Notes: a model not told the origin generated them from the sequence alone. A DNA stretch of 53,474 bases from CALMEH01 sp964548225 (GCA_964548225.1 CAZJQP010000027.1:1-53474), one strand, 5' to 3'; shown: positions 7,945 to 16,913, numbered from the stretch's first letter. A program made the numbers and translations.

Positions 7945-9450
7945 TTACTTTTTCCTCAACAGACGAATTTTTTCTTTGTAAAAATCTTTTTCTTCGATAA
8001 TAGTGTAATTCGCTTCGATGAATTTTTCCAAAGGCTCACAGGATCTTCCGACTTTGCAATTTTCGTGCGTCAAAAGCCAAATCTCCGGTGCGTCCGGCGG
8101 AATTTTGCTGATTATAAAATCAATCTGACTCCGAAAATTGTTCGGAGTTCCGGTTTCGCCTTCCGCAAAAAAAGAGAAAAACTTCTCATCCGGCAAAATT
8201 CGATTTACGCCCTTGTAATAATTCGGCAAAGCAATCGCGTCATATACATCGAAAATTACAATCGGTTGATTCGGTTTTTCGGATTGCGAAATAAATTCGG
8301 CAACACGCGCCCAATCGCCGCGTTTTGTAAAATTCGGATACATCGCAAAAATCGCGTAAGCAAAGAAAACCAAACATAAAACCGTCACAAAAACCCAAGA
8401 TTTTTGTGGCAAAATCTTAACAAAAATTGCGCTTGCCGCAATAAAAACCGCGACAAAAAAAACTGCCGCGTGGCGAATTTCAACGTAACCAACGCCGAGT
8501 TGGAAATAGACGAACAGAAAAAACGCGGCGGAAACGGCGGAAATTGTGCCGAAAACGATAATGTTTTTATCCAAATCTTTGAAGCGGTTTTTGATAAATA
8601 TTATCACCGCCACCAAAATCGCAAAGCGCACAATCCAAAGCCGGACAATCGAAAAAAACGTAATTTCTTCGCTCGGATAAATCTCGGTCGGCAAAACAAA
8701 CGTCAAAAAATGATTCCAGAGAACTCTTACGCCTTCGAGAAGTGATTTTTCTTCTTGAAACGTAATAATGCGAACGGAAAATTGCAGATTAATAATATAA
8801 AAAAGCGGCAAAATCGCCACGCTGACCGCGAGCATCAACATAAAATATGTTTTCGCTTGCGCCCAACGCCGCAAAACTAAAAGCGCAAAAAATCCGCCGA
8901 CAAGCACAAAACCCAAATAATAATGGGTATAAAGCGCAAAAACCGCCGTCAAAACATAAAAAATCTGCGCTCGTTTTTTCGTTTTCGTATCAATTTCATC
9001 ATCCAAAAAAGCATCGTAAAAAAATACGAAAAGCAAACAACTCAAAAAAATCAACAGCGAATAAACGCGAATTTCAAAACTCGACCAAATCAAAAACGGA
9101 TGAAACGCAAAAATCGCTGTAATAAAAATCGCGCTTTTTTCTTCCCAGATTCTTTTTGCCAGACGCGCAAAAGCAAAAATTGCCGCCGCACTGAAAACCA
9201 TCGAAAATATCTGTGCAAAAAATATGGAGTCGTTTATTTTTCGCCATAAACTCAGAATCAAAAAATAAAGCGGAGCTTGTTTTTCGTCTGTGAAAATGTT
9301 CTGAAACGCTTGAAAAAAACCGTTTTTCGTCGTGTATAGCGTTGAGGCTTCATCAACCCAAATATTGAGTGTTAAAGCAAACGGCACGGCAATCACAAGA
9401 TGCAGAAAAATTAAAATTACAATGATTTTTTTTTCGCTGATTTTCGGCAT
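7945..9450 (-). CDS. GT39/ArnT-like membrane glycosyltransferase
   Basis: A 501-residue polytopic inner-membrane protein, about 10-12 helices. The first periplasmic loop reads NIWVDEASTLY, and a second conserved acidic stretch is TDEKQAPLYFLILSLW. These match the DE-containing loops of the GT39/PMT superfamily, which transfers sugars from polyprenyl-phosphate donors outside the membrane. Sugar and acceptor are unknown. It is the downstream end of the minus-strand polysaccharide cluster. The gene upstream of it ends in an inverted repeat at 9454-9589. Confidence 0.78.
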   Translation of the reverse strand: MPKISEKKIIVILIFLHLVIAVPFALTLNIWVDEASTLYTTKNGFFQAFQNIFTDEKQAPLYFLILSLWRKINDSIFFAQIFSMVFSAAAIFAFARLAKRIWEEKSAIFITAIFAFHPFLIWSSFEIRVYSLLIFLSCLLFVFFYDAFLDDEIDTKTKKRAQIFYVLTAVFALYTHYYLGFVLVGGFFALLVLRRWAQAKTYFMLMLAVSVAILPLFYIINLQFSVRIITFQEEKSLLEGVRVLWNHFLTFVLPTEIYPSEEITFFSIVRLWIVRFAILVAVIIFIKNRFKDLDKNIIVFGTISAVSAAFFLFVYFQLGVGYVEIRHAAVFFVAVFIAASAIFVKILPQKSWVFVTVLCLVFFAYAIFAMYPNFTKRGDWARVAEFISQSEKPNQPIVIFDVYDAIALPNYYKGVNRILPDEKFFSFFAEGETGTPNNFRSQIDFIISKIPPDAPEIWLLTHENCKVGRSCEPLEKFIEANYTIIEEKDFYKEKIRLLRKK

Positions 9451-9453
9451 AAA

Positions 9454-9589
9454 GTTCAGAGTTCCAACTTCAGTTGGCGCAAATACAAGCGAAGCGAAAC
9501 AGTTGCTTTTTGCTAATCAACTTAAAATAAACGTAGAAACCGCAATCGCTCCGCTCGCGGTTTAGCCAACTAAAATTGGAACTCAGAAC
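9454..9589. repeat. Inverted repeat supplying a gene terminus
   Basis: Arms 9454-9478 and 9565-9589 (GAGTTCCAA/TTGGAACTC type) match at about 22 of 25 positions. The right arm contains the stop codon and last five codons of the FAD protein (SEFQF then TAG), so the element has replaced or become the end of that gene. Confidence 0.75.
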
Positions 9590-10895
9590 CTTCTATTAAT
9601 TTCCCGACTTTTTTGCGCGTTCGCCAATAAACGTCTTCCATAAAAATATGCGAAAATTCACCGTTGCGTCCGATGCTCAGAAGATTCGGGATGTTTGTTG
9701 ATTTTTCAAACTCTTGCCGCTCACGTTCATATTCATTCAAAAAAACCGGATAGGCAATCGGCGTTTTCAAAATCTTTGCACCGAGAAATTTTTCACGCAC
9801 TTCGGGAATGATTTTCGTCAAATTTTCCACACAAAGTTCGATTAAATCATCATCTGCCATTTCCCAAAATTCGTCGCCGCGTTCGCAACCGATGTCAACG
9901 GTTATAATTGTTTTACCCGTCGGAGCAAGCCAGGGCATCGAAAGCGTCGCTTCGGTCAGTCGAAAAAATGGAAATTCGCGTTCGGGAAACCACAAAACCG
10001 TGTCGGGCAAAAGTCCGCGCCCTTCAAACTTTAGATTTACAAAAATCATTGGACGAAAACGAAATTTTGCAAAACTTTCGAGCGCGTTTGTGCCACGAAC
10101 CAATTTTGCCAAAATATTCACCGGCGCAGTGCTGATAACTGCCGAAACTTCGCGCCTTTCGCCTTTTGATTTGACGGCGACAACTTTTTCATTTTCGATT
10201 ATAATTTCTTCGACCGGCGATTCGAGCAAAATTTTATCTTCAAAACCTTCCGCCAATTTCTCGCAAATTGTCGAAACACCTTTTTTTGGATAAACGTGAT
10301 AAACACTCGCTTTTTCGGGCATTTCGCGGTTATATCCGCAAGCCACAGCGCGGCGCGTGAGAAAACTCGCGGCTTTCAAATACAAAGTTTTCCCGATACT
10401 TCCCGGCAAACTCGCGCCGACTTCCGCCGATAAATCTTCGCTTTTCGCGCCCGACCACGCTTCGATCAAAGGCAACGCAACTTCATCCGCAAGTGCCGCG
10501 CCGTAACTTTTCCGAAACCATTCGGCAGCAGTTTGCGGTGAATGTCCGTTTCGCGCCAATTTCGCTTTTACTCCGCTCAGAGTCATTCGCGGAATTTTTA
10601 CCAATCCGAACGGATAAGAATAAATTTTTCCGTTCAAATAAACTCTTTCTCCGTAATGTTTTACGGTCAAACACTCATCAAATACACCAATCGCCGAGGC
10701 AAGACGATTCGTAATAAAATGCGCCCCAAAATCATAAGAAAAACCTTCTTCGTCCTTAAAACTCGAAGCAAGTCCGGCAATTTTTGCGCCCGCTTCATAC
10801 AAAACAAAAGGCACATTCCGCTGATGCAAGAGATTCGCGGCAGTCAATCCTGCCAGACCTGCGCCGATGATTGCGATTGGTTTTTTGGAGTTCAT
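9570..10895 (-). CDS. FAD-dependent oxidoreductase/mutase of the amine-oxidase fold
   Basis: A 441-residue flavoprotein. IAIIGAGLAGLTAANLL (about 8-24) is the FAD-binding GxGxxG loop, and LYEAGAKIAGLASSF follows with the E that binds ribose. FGAHFI and the domain order fit the UDP-galactopyranose mutase/protoporphyrinogen-oxidase-like group found in sugar clusters. The reaction is probably sugar or lipid-carrier modification but cannot be named. ATG 10895 is chosen; a longer frame to 10967 would overlap the upstream gene and has no family match. The C-terminal SEFQF is encoded by the inverted repeat at 9454-9589. Confidence 0.82.
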   Translation of the reverse strand: MNSKKPIAIIGAGLAGLTAANLLHQRNVPFVLYEAGAKIAGLASSFKDEEGFSYDFGAHFITNRLASAIGVFDECLTVKHYGERVYLNGKIYSYPFGLVKIPRMTLSGVKAKLARNGHSPQTAAEWFRKSYGAALADEVALPLIEAWSGAKSEDLSAEVGASLPGSIGKTLYLKAASFLTRRAVACGYNREMPEKASVYHVYPKKGVSTICEKLAEGFEDKILLESPVEEIIIENEKVVAVKSKGERREVSAVISTAPVNILAKLVRGTNALESFAKFRFRPMIFVNLKFEGRGLLPDTVLWFPEREFPFFRLTEATLSMPWLAPTGKTIITVDIGCERGDEFWEMADDDLIELCVENLTKIIPEVREKFLGAKILKTPIAYPVFLNEYERERQEFEKSTNIPNLLSIGRNGEFSHIFMEDVYWRTRKKVGKLIEGSEFQF

Positions 10896-10920
10896 ACAAC
10901 TATAAAGATTTAATCTGCGG

Positions 10921-11850
10921 CTAAAAATCTTCCGCCTTTTGCAAAGTTGCACGCAGAAGCGCACCACGACCGAGTTTTTGCAAAATTATATCAAGCATCG
11001 TAAAAGCCGATAGCGAAACGGTTGATTTCAGCGTAAATTGATTTATCAAAAATTGCGGCGCACGTTTATCAACCAGCGAATTATGAATCGAATAAACCCA
11101 ATTCACCGGCGAAACTTGCGTAGTCAAATTTGCAACATTAAAACCGCATTTTTTCGCTAATTTCGTCAACGATTTGCGATTAAAAAGATTCCAATGACGC
11201 GGAAAATGATAACCGCCCCAGTAAGATTTTTTGAAAATACGAAAATCAAGCGACTCGGTGTTATCCGTTACGATAATTAATTTTCCGCTCGGTTTCAGCA
11301 ATTTTCTGACGGCTGAAAGAACTGTTTCCGGCTTTTCGACGTGTTCGATTGTTTGAATCATAAACGCCAAATCGTAAGAACTTTCGGGCAAATTTAATTC
11401 TTCGACTGTGCCGAGATGAACTTTCAAACCTGTCTTTTCCGCCATTTTCGTGGCGCGTTCGTCCAAATCAATGCCTTCCAAAATCCAAGATTTTTCGCCG
11501 TATTTTTTCAAAAGATTCAAATGAAAACCGTCGCCGCAACCGACATCTAAAATCTTCGCATCCGGCGGCAAATCTTTGCAAAATTCCAATAAACGCTTGG
11601 CTTCGAGACGGCTTCGGACTTTGTGAACAAAACTGAATTTCGCTTCCGTAAAATCAAAAGCGTGATAATTTGAAGGATAAATCTTCTCAAATTCCGCAAC
11701 CATCGGACGCGGATTCAGATAAACCAAATCGCACGAACGGCATTGAACTGCCGTGAAAACGTCCGCGCTCGTGCGATACTCAAAATCTTCGCCCGAACCG
11801 ACAATTTCTGTATCGTCTGCATCGCAAACACAACATCTGACAGCAACCAT
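10921..11850 (-). CDS. SAM-dependent methyltransferase with zinc ribbon
   Basis: About 309 residues from ATG 11850. A four-cysteine knuckle opens the protein (CCVCDADD ... CRSCDLVYLNPRP). The class I Rossmann core has ILDVGCGDGFHLNLL as its SAM loop and a GKLIIVTDN strand. This arrangement is common among C- or O-methyltransferases of O-antigen and exopolysaccharide clusters. An in-frame ATG at 11973 would add 41 residues, but these run through a region without a recognisable domain and have no RBS. It is followed 25 bases later by the FAD protein. Confidence 0.8.
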   Translation of the reverse strand: MVAVRCCVCDADDTEIVGSGEDFEYRTSADVFTAVQCRSCDLVYLNPRPMVAEFEKIYPSNYHAFDFTEAKFSFVHKVRSRLEAKRLLEFCKDLPPDAKILDVGCGDGFHLNLLKKYGEKSWILEGIDLDERATKMAEKTGLKVHLGTVEELNLPESSYDLAFMIQTIEHVEKPETVLSAVRKLLKPSGKLIIVTDNTESLDFRIFKKSYWGGYHFPRHWNLFNRKSLTKLAKKCGFNVANLTTQVSPVNWVYSIHNSLVDKRAPQFLINQFTLKSTVSLSAFTMLDIILQKLGRGALLRATLQKAEDF

Positions 11851-11973
11851 TTTGAGTGCATCTCTACTTTCCAATTTCGCTTTGGCGGCTTGATTCACTT
11901 CGTTAATATACGATGAAAACCGCCGAAATTCCACGCTCCGATTAGCTGAAAAAAATAATTCGGAACATCTCAT

Positions 11974-12020
11974 AGCGAATAACTGATAATTTTTTCGTCT
12001 TAAATTATCAGTTATTCGCT
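11974..12020. repeat. 19-bp perfect palindrome
   Basis: AGCGAATAACTGATAATTT (11974-11992) is the exact complement of 12002-12020, and a further direct copy of AATTATCAGTTATTC follows at about 12023-12037. It lies between the two methyltransferase genes. Confidence 0.8.
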
Positions 12021-12068
12021 TTCAATTATCAGTTATTCCGATGTAAAAGATGATTTGGACTTGGAAAT

Positions 12069-12911
12069 TTATGCTTTTTTCTTATACAAAACCCAAAACA
12101 AATCTTCCGCCGGATACGGAAAACTGAGTTTATCGGGAATGATTTTTGCCAATTTCGTGATAATTGATTTTTCGCCGAACTTGTATGTTATCAACGATTT
12201 AGCGTGTGCGCCGCTAATCCATTTTGAAGGTCTGCCGGAAGCGATTCTTTCATAACCTTGTTCCTTCGCCAATTTTTCAATGCCGTCATCCGAAAAAAAT
12301 TGCAAAACGCTCGGCGGTGAATATTCGTGCCAATTCGTGCCGAAGATTTTTTCCGAAAGGCTTTTACGATTCCAAGTTTCAATCAAAAGATGTCCATTTG
12401 CCTTTAAACTGTTGGAAATATTGGAGAAAACCTCTTTCGGTTCAATGAAATGCGCCATCACTTGAATCATCGTTACAAGGTCGAATTTCTCTACGGAAGC
12501 ATATTTTTCGACGCTCGTTTTATGAATTTCGAGATTCAATTTTTTGCGCCCAAACTCCGCCATCGTTTCATTCGGTTCGATGCCGACACCTTGCCAACCG
12601 GTTTCAGTCAAACCTTTTAACACAAATCCGGCGGCAGAACCAACGTCCAAAACCGTGCCTTTTTCCGTATAATTCGACAAAAGATTGCCATACCAATTTC
12701 CGCGTTGGCGCAAAATTTCGGCTTCTTGCAAATAATCGTTATAACCTGCACCGCCGCCGTTAAAATACGAATCATCGTAGATTTTTTCGATGTGATCTTG
12801 CGCGGCGGAAATTTCCGTAAAACGATGCGAACAGGTGGCACAATCGCGTATCCAGTAATTTTTGACTTCAAAACTACGCTCGGAATTTGAGCCGCAAAGC
12901 GGACATTTCAT
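12069..12911 (-). CDS. SAM-dependent methyltransferase with zinc ribbon
   Basis: 280 residues. MKCPLCGSNS and CATCSHRF supply a C-x2-C pair each. A class I methyltransferase domain follows with the SAM loop VLDVGSAAGFVL (about 86-97) and LVTMIQVMAHF. It is a second paralogue-like enzyme of the same architecture as the one downstream, probably acting on a nucleotide sugar or glycan. ATG 12911 is preferred to a TTG at 12929, because the zinc motif then starts at residue 3 as usual. It lies 40 bases after the deacetylase gene. Confidence 0.8.
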   Translation of the reverse strand: MKCPLCGSNSERSFEVKNYWIRDCATCSHRFTEISAAQDHIEKIYDDSYFNGGGAGYNDYLQEAEILRQRGNWYGNLLSNYTEKGTVLDVGSAAGFVLKGLTETGWQGVGIEPNETMAEFGRKKLNLEIHKTSVEKYASVEKFDLVTMIQVMAHFIEPKEVFSNISNSLKANGHLLIETWNRKSLSEKIFGTNWHEYSPPSVLQFFSDDGIEKLAKEQGYERIASGRPSKWISGAHAKSLITYKFGEKSIITKLAKIIPDKLSFPYPAEDLFWVLYKKKA

Positions 12912-12951
12912 ATTTTGGGTAAGATTCAAGGGACGTGAATCAAAGAAAAAT

Positions 12952-13914
12952 TTATTTCAAAACAGAAACATTTAAGCCCGTGTTTGCAACACTTTCGGCG
13001 TGTTGTTTCATATTTGTAATAGAGAACGAATTTTGAAAAACTTCCAAAATATCGCTCAGGAATTCGAGTTTTTCTTCGACGGGAAGATTCATTGCGGGAA
13101 AAAATTTGAGTTCGGGTGCATCGTCGCCCGAAAGAAAATCGAGCGGATGAAGAAGTAAAGAAAGTTGTGTGCCGCTCATTTTGCACATTTTTACTGCCGT
13201 GCGCCAATAAGTTTTTGCTAAGCTACGCGAAAAAGTCGAAAGATAAATTACATAACTCGCGTGAATCGGCGTTTTGAAAAGCGGCAAAGTCGTAACCGGA
13301 ATTTCCGTCAAAGTTTTTTCGCCGATTTGCCATTTGTAAGGCTTCAAAGATTGAAAACCGTCGGAAAATTTACCGAAAAGTTTTTTGCGTTTTGCCTTTT
13401 CTTCATCAGACATTTCGGGCGATTTGAAAAAATAATAGGCACGAGCGAGCGGCGCAATATAAGTCGGCAAAGTCGAACAATCGTATTCGTAATTTCTTTC
13501 TGCCAAAACTTCCAAAACCGTCGGTGAAAGCGAATAACCCGGACCGCGAAAACCTTTCGGAATCTTGCCGGTAACTTTTTCTAAAGCATTTTCCGTTTTT
13601 TCAAATTCTTCGCGCAATTCGTCTTTTGAGTAAAGATGCAGCCAAGGCTCGTGGCGAAAACTGTGATTGCCGATTTCGTGATTCGCATCGGAAATTTGTT
13701 TTATAGCTTCGTGATTTTTCTCCAAATCCGCATCTTGCCCGACGATAAAATAAGTGATTTTCAAATTTCGCTCTTTCAAAAACGTCAACGAACGCGGCAC
13801 GACTGCGTCCAAATAAGTCGGAAAACTTTCCCAACCCGCATCGCCGTGCGTTTTCATATACGACCATTTATTGTCGAGGTCAAGACTTAAACTTGCAATC
13901 GGTTTTTTACTCAT
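12952..13914 (-). CDS. Polysaccharide deacetylase (NodB fold)
   Basis: A 320-residue carbohydrate esterase 4-type protein. Motif 1 is SLSLDLDNKW (D-x-D). Motif 2 is NHEIGNHSFRHEPW, with both metal histidines of H-S-F-R-H. Motif 3 is FRGPGYS. All three are intact, unlike in the fusion protein at 19392-21092. It probably removes N- or O-acetyl groups from a cell-surface glycan. No signal peptide is visible, so it may act on lipid-linked intermediates in the cytoplasm. Its ATG overlaps the upstream stop by four bases (ATGA), which decides the start against a longer frame to 13983. Confidence 0.88.
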   Translation of the reverse strand: MSKKPIASLSLDLDNKWSYMKTHGDAGWESFPTYLDAVVPRSLTFLKERNLKITYFIVGQDADLEKNHEAIKQISDANHEIGNHSFRHEPWLHLYSKDELREEFEKTENALEKVTGKIPKGFRGPGYSLSPTVLEVLAERNYEYDCSTLPTYIAPLARAYYFFKSPEMSDEEKAKRKKLFGKFSDGFQSLKPYKWQIGEKTLTEIPVTTLPLFKTPIHASYVIYLSTFSRSLAKTYWRTAVKMCKMSGTQLSLLLHPLDFLSGDDAPELKFFPAMNLPVEEKLEFLSDILEVFQNSFSITNMKQHAESVANTGLNVSVLK

Positions 13915-14348
13915 TTTATCTTCAGCCAAATCATCCACAAAACCAACGCGCCGCGCAAACTCCAGGCAATCGTGCGAATCCAATTTGTCAGAACTAATTT
14001 GTCAATTAAATTATTATCAAACGCTTGCGACAATTTTCCGTGAATCGGCGATTGAATGAACATCGTTGAAGCCCAAATTATTAAAACCAAAACCAATCCA
14101 ACACGAAAATAATTCGGATTTATGGGCGTGAAGTCCGAAAAAATAAAAAAAATTGCTGTCGCAAGTTCGGCAATCATTACAGGCGCAACGACAAATGTAA
14201 TGCGCGAAATATGAAGATTTTGATACGCCGCATAATCACTCGCGCCGACATTAGCAAAAAGCGGATAATGCACGATTTGAATTGTCCAAATCAGTCCGAC
14301 CAGAAAAAGCGTCGTGCCGGCGTGAATCAAAAAAACGAAATCTTTCAT
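13911..14348 (-). CDS. Four-helix integral membrane protein
   Basis: A 145-residue inner-membrane protein with four predicted helices (about 3-22, 45-67, 77-96 and 120-142) and short loops. The WTIQIVHYPLFANVG stretch with a histidine in helix 1 is reminiscent of small DUF1772-like membrane proteins, a weak match. It is translationally coupled to the deacetylase (4-base overlap) and stands 24 bases after the FAD enzyme gene, inside the polysaccharide cluster. No enzymatic motif is visible. Confidence 0.75.
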   Translation of the reverse strand: MKDFVFLIHAGTTLFLVGLIWTIQIVHYPLFANVGASDYAAYQNLHISRITFVVAPVMIAELATAIFFIFSDFTPINPNYFRVGLVLVLIIWASTMFIQSPIHGKLSQAFDNNLIDKLVLTNWIRTIAWSLRGALVLWMIWLKIK

Positions 14349-14372
14349 TAAATTGATTGTAAAACGGAAATT

Positions 14373-15725
14373 TCAATTTTGCAGATAATTTTCAAAGAAT
14401 TTTTCGGCAAGCTGAACGGTTTCATTGACATTCAAAGTGCCATTCGTGATTTGCGCCGAATTTACAATATAAACATTTTCGAGTGAAGTTTTCACGCTCG
14501 GAACATTCGCTGAATAATGTAAAGTCGGAATCGGGAAAACATTCCGCACACGCGAGACTTTAAACTCCAAAACGTCTTTTTTATCGAAATGCGAATACAT
14601 TTTTTCGAGCGTGTTTAAGAAAATTTCTTCGATTTCCGCGTCCGTCTTTTCAAACAATTCATCGTCCGGCGCGACGTATTTCGGCAAATAAACAAGCGCG
14701 TTTCCGCCGAATTCTTTTTTATCAACCAACGCCGACATCTCGATAATTCCCGTAAAAGGCGTTTCGTCCGTAATGTTCGTAACGTAAAAGTTTGAAAGCG
14801 ATTTTTTCATCAAAAGCGAAGTGCAGACGATGCCTTGATATTTTATGTTTTCGAGTTTTCGCTTTTCGTCGTCGGTCAGTTGCGGACAAATTTTCGCCGC
14901 GATATTTGACGGGCAAGTTAGGATAACTTTGTCGAATTGTTTTTTGGTTTTTGGTCTTTGGTTTTTGGTTTCGTATTCCAATTCAATCTTCGCGTCTTTG
15001 CCGCTTTGCGTCTTTGCGTTAAGAACTTTTGAATTGAATTTAATTTCAACGCCTTTTTCCTGCAAAACTTCAGCGAATCGCGCCAACACACGCGCATAAC
15101 CGCCACGAACGTAGCCGAACATTTCCCGTTTCAAACCCGAATTTCGCGCCGCATACATTCGCTGAATCGTCGCCCAAATAAACGCGGCGGAAGTTTCCCG
15201 ATAACTTTCACCGAGCTTGGCACGAAGAAGCGGTTTCCACATTTTTTCAAACGTCTTTTTACCCGAAATGCGCGTCAACCAATCTTCGACCGAAATTTTC
15301 TCCAACGCTTTCCAATCCTTCACCCGCGAAGCATAAAAAATCGTGCCGCCGAGCCGAAATTTGCTGATTAAATCTAACGGCGGAAACTTCAAAAACTCTA
15401 ACGTATTCGACATCGAAACCAATTTCCCTTTCGTATAAAACCCCGTCTTTGTTTCAACCCATTCAAACTCGCTGCCCAAACCGATTTCTTCAACAATTTT
15501 CCGCGTAAATGAATCTGACAAAAGCGTAACATGATAATGTTTATCCCAAACCACATCGCCAATTTGCCACGCGCTTGCCAATCCGCCGATTTCCGGCGCA
15601 GATTCAAAAACGGTTACGCGGTTTCCTTTTTCGGCAAGCCGCAAAGCGAGCGTCAAACCGAGAAAACCGCTTCCGATAATTGCGATTTTGGATTTTGGAT
15701 TTTGGATTTTGGATTTATTCGTCAT
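14373..15725 (-). CDS. FAD-dependent sugar-mutase/amine-oxidase-like protein
   Basis: A 450-residue flavoprotein with FAD loop IAIIGSGFLGLTLALRLA (about 13-30), VFESAPEIGGLASAW, and a C-terminal VYIVNSAQITNGTLNVNET flavin-binding region. It belongs to the UDP-galactopyranose mutase/protoporphyrinogen-oxidase-like group and is probably an enzyme of surface sugar or lipid-carrier chemistry. Three segments look repeat-derived: residues 3-13 (SKIQNPKSK type), and residues about 235-247 and 252-263 (NAKTQSGKDAK, TKNQRPKTKK). The start overlaps the preceding small gene by 11 bases; ATG 15725 is used rather than a TTG at 15728. Confidence 0.82.
   Translation of the reverse strand: MTNKSKIQNPKSKIAIIGSGFLGLTLALRLAEKGNRVTVFESAPEIGGLASAWQIGDVVWDKHYHVTLLSDSFTRKIVEEIGLGSEFEWVETKTGFYTKGKLVSMSNTLEFLKFPPLDLISKFRLGGTIFYASRVKDWKALEKISVEDWLTRISGKKTFEKMWKPLLRAKLGESYRETSAAFIWATIQRMYAARNSGLKREMFGYVRGGYARVLARFAEVLQEKGVEIKFNSKVLNAKTQSGKDAKIELEYETKNQRPKTKKQFDKVILTCPSNIAAKICPQLTDDEKRKLENIKYQGIVCTSLLMKKSLSNFYVTNITDETPFTGIIEMSALVDKKEFGGNALVYLPKYVAPDDELFEKTDAEIEEIFLNTLEKMYSHFDKKDVLEFKVSRVRNVFPIPTLHYSANVPSVKTSLENVYIVNSAQITNGTLNVNETVQLAEKFFENYLQN
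14938..15023. repeat. Two intergenic-type repeats inside a gene
   Basis: 14938-14971 is a TTTTTGGTCTTTGG repeat and 14989-15023 is a CGTCTTTGCG repeat. Both otherwise occur between genes here (7663-7730 and 16914-17009). They are read in frame by the oxidoreductase and fall in what should be a surface loop between beta strands. Confidence 0.7.
15684..15714. repeat. Heptanucleotide repeat in a gene start
   Basis: Four copies of GATTTTG (period 7) encode the SKIQNPKSKI N-terminal extension of the FAD protein. The same repeat occurs at 20165-20201 inside another gene. Confidence 0.8.
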
Positions 15726-15930
15726 CAAAAGGCTTGTATTTTCCGAAGCCCATAAAATCGTAATACTTTTGCATCGCCTCGTTATAGGTTTCGGCTTCGG
15801 TTTTCCAAATTAATTCAAATTCCTCTTCTTCGTTTTCTAACCACTGCAAACATTGTTCGTAATTTGTATAATCAACATCGAAAAATGTAAGGTTTGTTTT
15901 ATCTTTATTTGCCCAAAGCTCGTATTTCAT
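15715..15930 (-). CDS. Small acidic hypothetical protein
   Basis: 71 residues, rich in Glu, Asp and aromatic residues (ENEEEEFELIWKTEAETY), ending YKPFDDE. No family recognised. The ATG lies 10 bases after the stop of the 118-residue gene, and the end overlaps the FAD gene by 11 bases. It is therefore embedded in the polysaccharide operon, although neither neighbour suggests a glycan role. Acidity and size would suit an inhibitor or immunity-type partner, but that is speculation. Confidence 0.6.
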   Translation of the reverse strand: MKYELWANKDKTNLTFFDVDYTNYEQCLQWLENEEEEFELIWKTEAETYNEAMQKYYDFMGFGKYKPFDDE

Positions 15931-15940
15931 AATTTCTTGA

Positions 15941-16297
15941 TTACCGAATCACGATTACACCATTCGCTTTTTTGGCTATTTGAACAGCATCTAAAATATT
16001 TTGGACTCGCGCTTTAATATATTCCTGTTCAGATTCAGCAGTTTTTGAAAACTCATCAATATTTTCCAGAATGGTTTTGAGTTCATTTTCAAGTTCATTT
16101 AAGTTTTCAGATTTTACATACAAATCTTGATTTTTCAGTTGAGGCAAAATTTTGAATCCTAACTTTTCTGCTAATTCCGAACCATATAAAACAAAGCGAA
16201 GTCTTTCAACACCTGCTAAATCCTTACCGTTTTTTAATTCGATTTGAGATTCGTCGCCACTTTCATCATAAATTCGGATATTTACAGACAAACTCAT
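15941..16297 (-). CDS. Hypothetical protein, helical C-terminal half
   Basis: 118 residues. The N-terminal part (SVNIRIYDESGDESQIELKNGKD) looks like beta hairpins. The C-terminal half (about 60-110) is strongly helical and charged and may form a coiled coil, ending in GVIVIR. No family recognised. The ATG lies one base after the stop of the acetyltransferase gene, so translation is probably coupled. With the following 71-residue gene it forms a small pair inserted in the polysaccharide operon. Confidence 0.65.
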   Translation of the reverse strand: MSLSVNIRIYDESGDESQIELKNGKDLAGVERLRFVLYGSELAEKLGFKILPQLKNQDLYVKSENLNELENELKTILENIDEFSKTAESEQEYIKARVQNILDAVQIAKKANGVIVIR

Positions 16298-16298
16298 T

Positions 16299-16901
16299 CT
16301 ACAATTCTCTCACATTTCGATTCTCCATCTCATACCGCAAACCGCAAACGCATTCAAATTCTTGTCTTTCCGCGTTTTCATCAAACCGATGAAAAAGCTG
16401 TCCGCATTTGCAGACTGCGCCGATTGAGCGGGCAGGCGAGCCTAAGACGAGATGAAAGTCGGGAACTGATTTTGTAACAATCGAACCCATTCCGACCATT
16501 GCCCAGCGTCCGATTTCCAAATCGTTGCCAATTACGCAACCCGCACCGATGGTCGCGCCTTCTCTGACTAATGTCTTCAAAGTATGTTCGTCAGGTTCGG
16601 ACGGGCGTAAGGTTTTCAAATCGGGAAAAGTGGCGCGGGGAAATCTATCATTCGTAAAAGTCGTCGAAGCGGAAATCATCACGCCGTCTTCGATGGTAAC
16701 TTCGGCGCAGATATAAACCATCGCGTTGATTTTCACGCGGTTGCCGATTTTCACGTCGTAAGCGATATAAGTTTTTTCGCCGACGATACATTCTTTGCCA
16801 ATCTCCGCGCCGTGCCGAATATGAACATTGTCCCAAACGCTTGTGCCTTCGCCGATGCGGACGTTTTCTTCAATGATTGCTGTTGGATGGATTTTAGGCA
16901 T
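16299..16901 (-). CDS. Hexapeptide-repeat N-acetyltransferase (WlbB/WbpD-like)
   Basis: A 200-residue left-handed beta-helix acyltransferase. Hexapeptide repeats run from about 8 to 150 (IGEGTSVWDNVHIRHGAEIG, VKIGNRVKINAMVYI, IGAGCVIGNDLEIG). A C-terminal zinc knuckle is formed by CKCGQLFHRF and CVCGLRYE. The layout matches acetyl-CoA-dependent acetyltransferases of nucleotide-linked 3-amino sugars such as WlbB/WbpD. Its neighbours are a Gfo/Idh dehydrogenase and a DegT aminotransferase, the two preceding steps of that pathway, which supports the assignment. The substrate remains inference. Confidence 0.82.
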   Translation of the reverse strand: MPKIHPTAIIEENVRIGEGTSVWDNVHIRHGAEIGKECIVGEKTYIAYDVKIGNRVKINAMVYICAEVTIEDGVMISASTTFTNDRFPRATFPDLKTLRPSEPDEHTLKTLVREGATIGAGCVIGNDLEIGRWAMVGMGSIVTKSVPDFHLVLGSPARSIGAVCKCGQLFHRFDENAERQEFECVCGLRYEMENRNVREL

Positions 16902-16913
16902 TTCAAATTTAAT

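Noticed and set aside
10896..10967. N-terminal extension of the FAD protein
   Set aside because: It would overlap the end of the methyltransferase gene; the FAD loop follows closely on ATG 10895.
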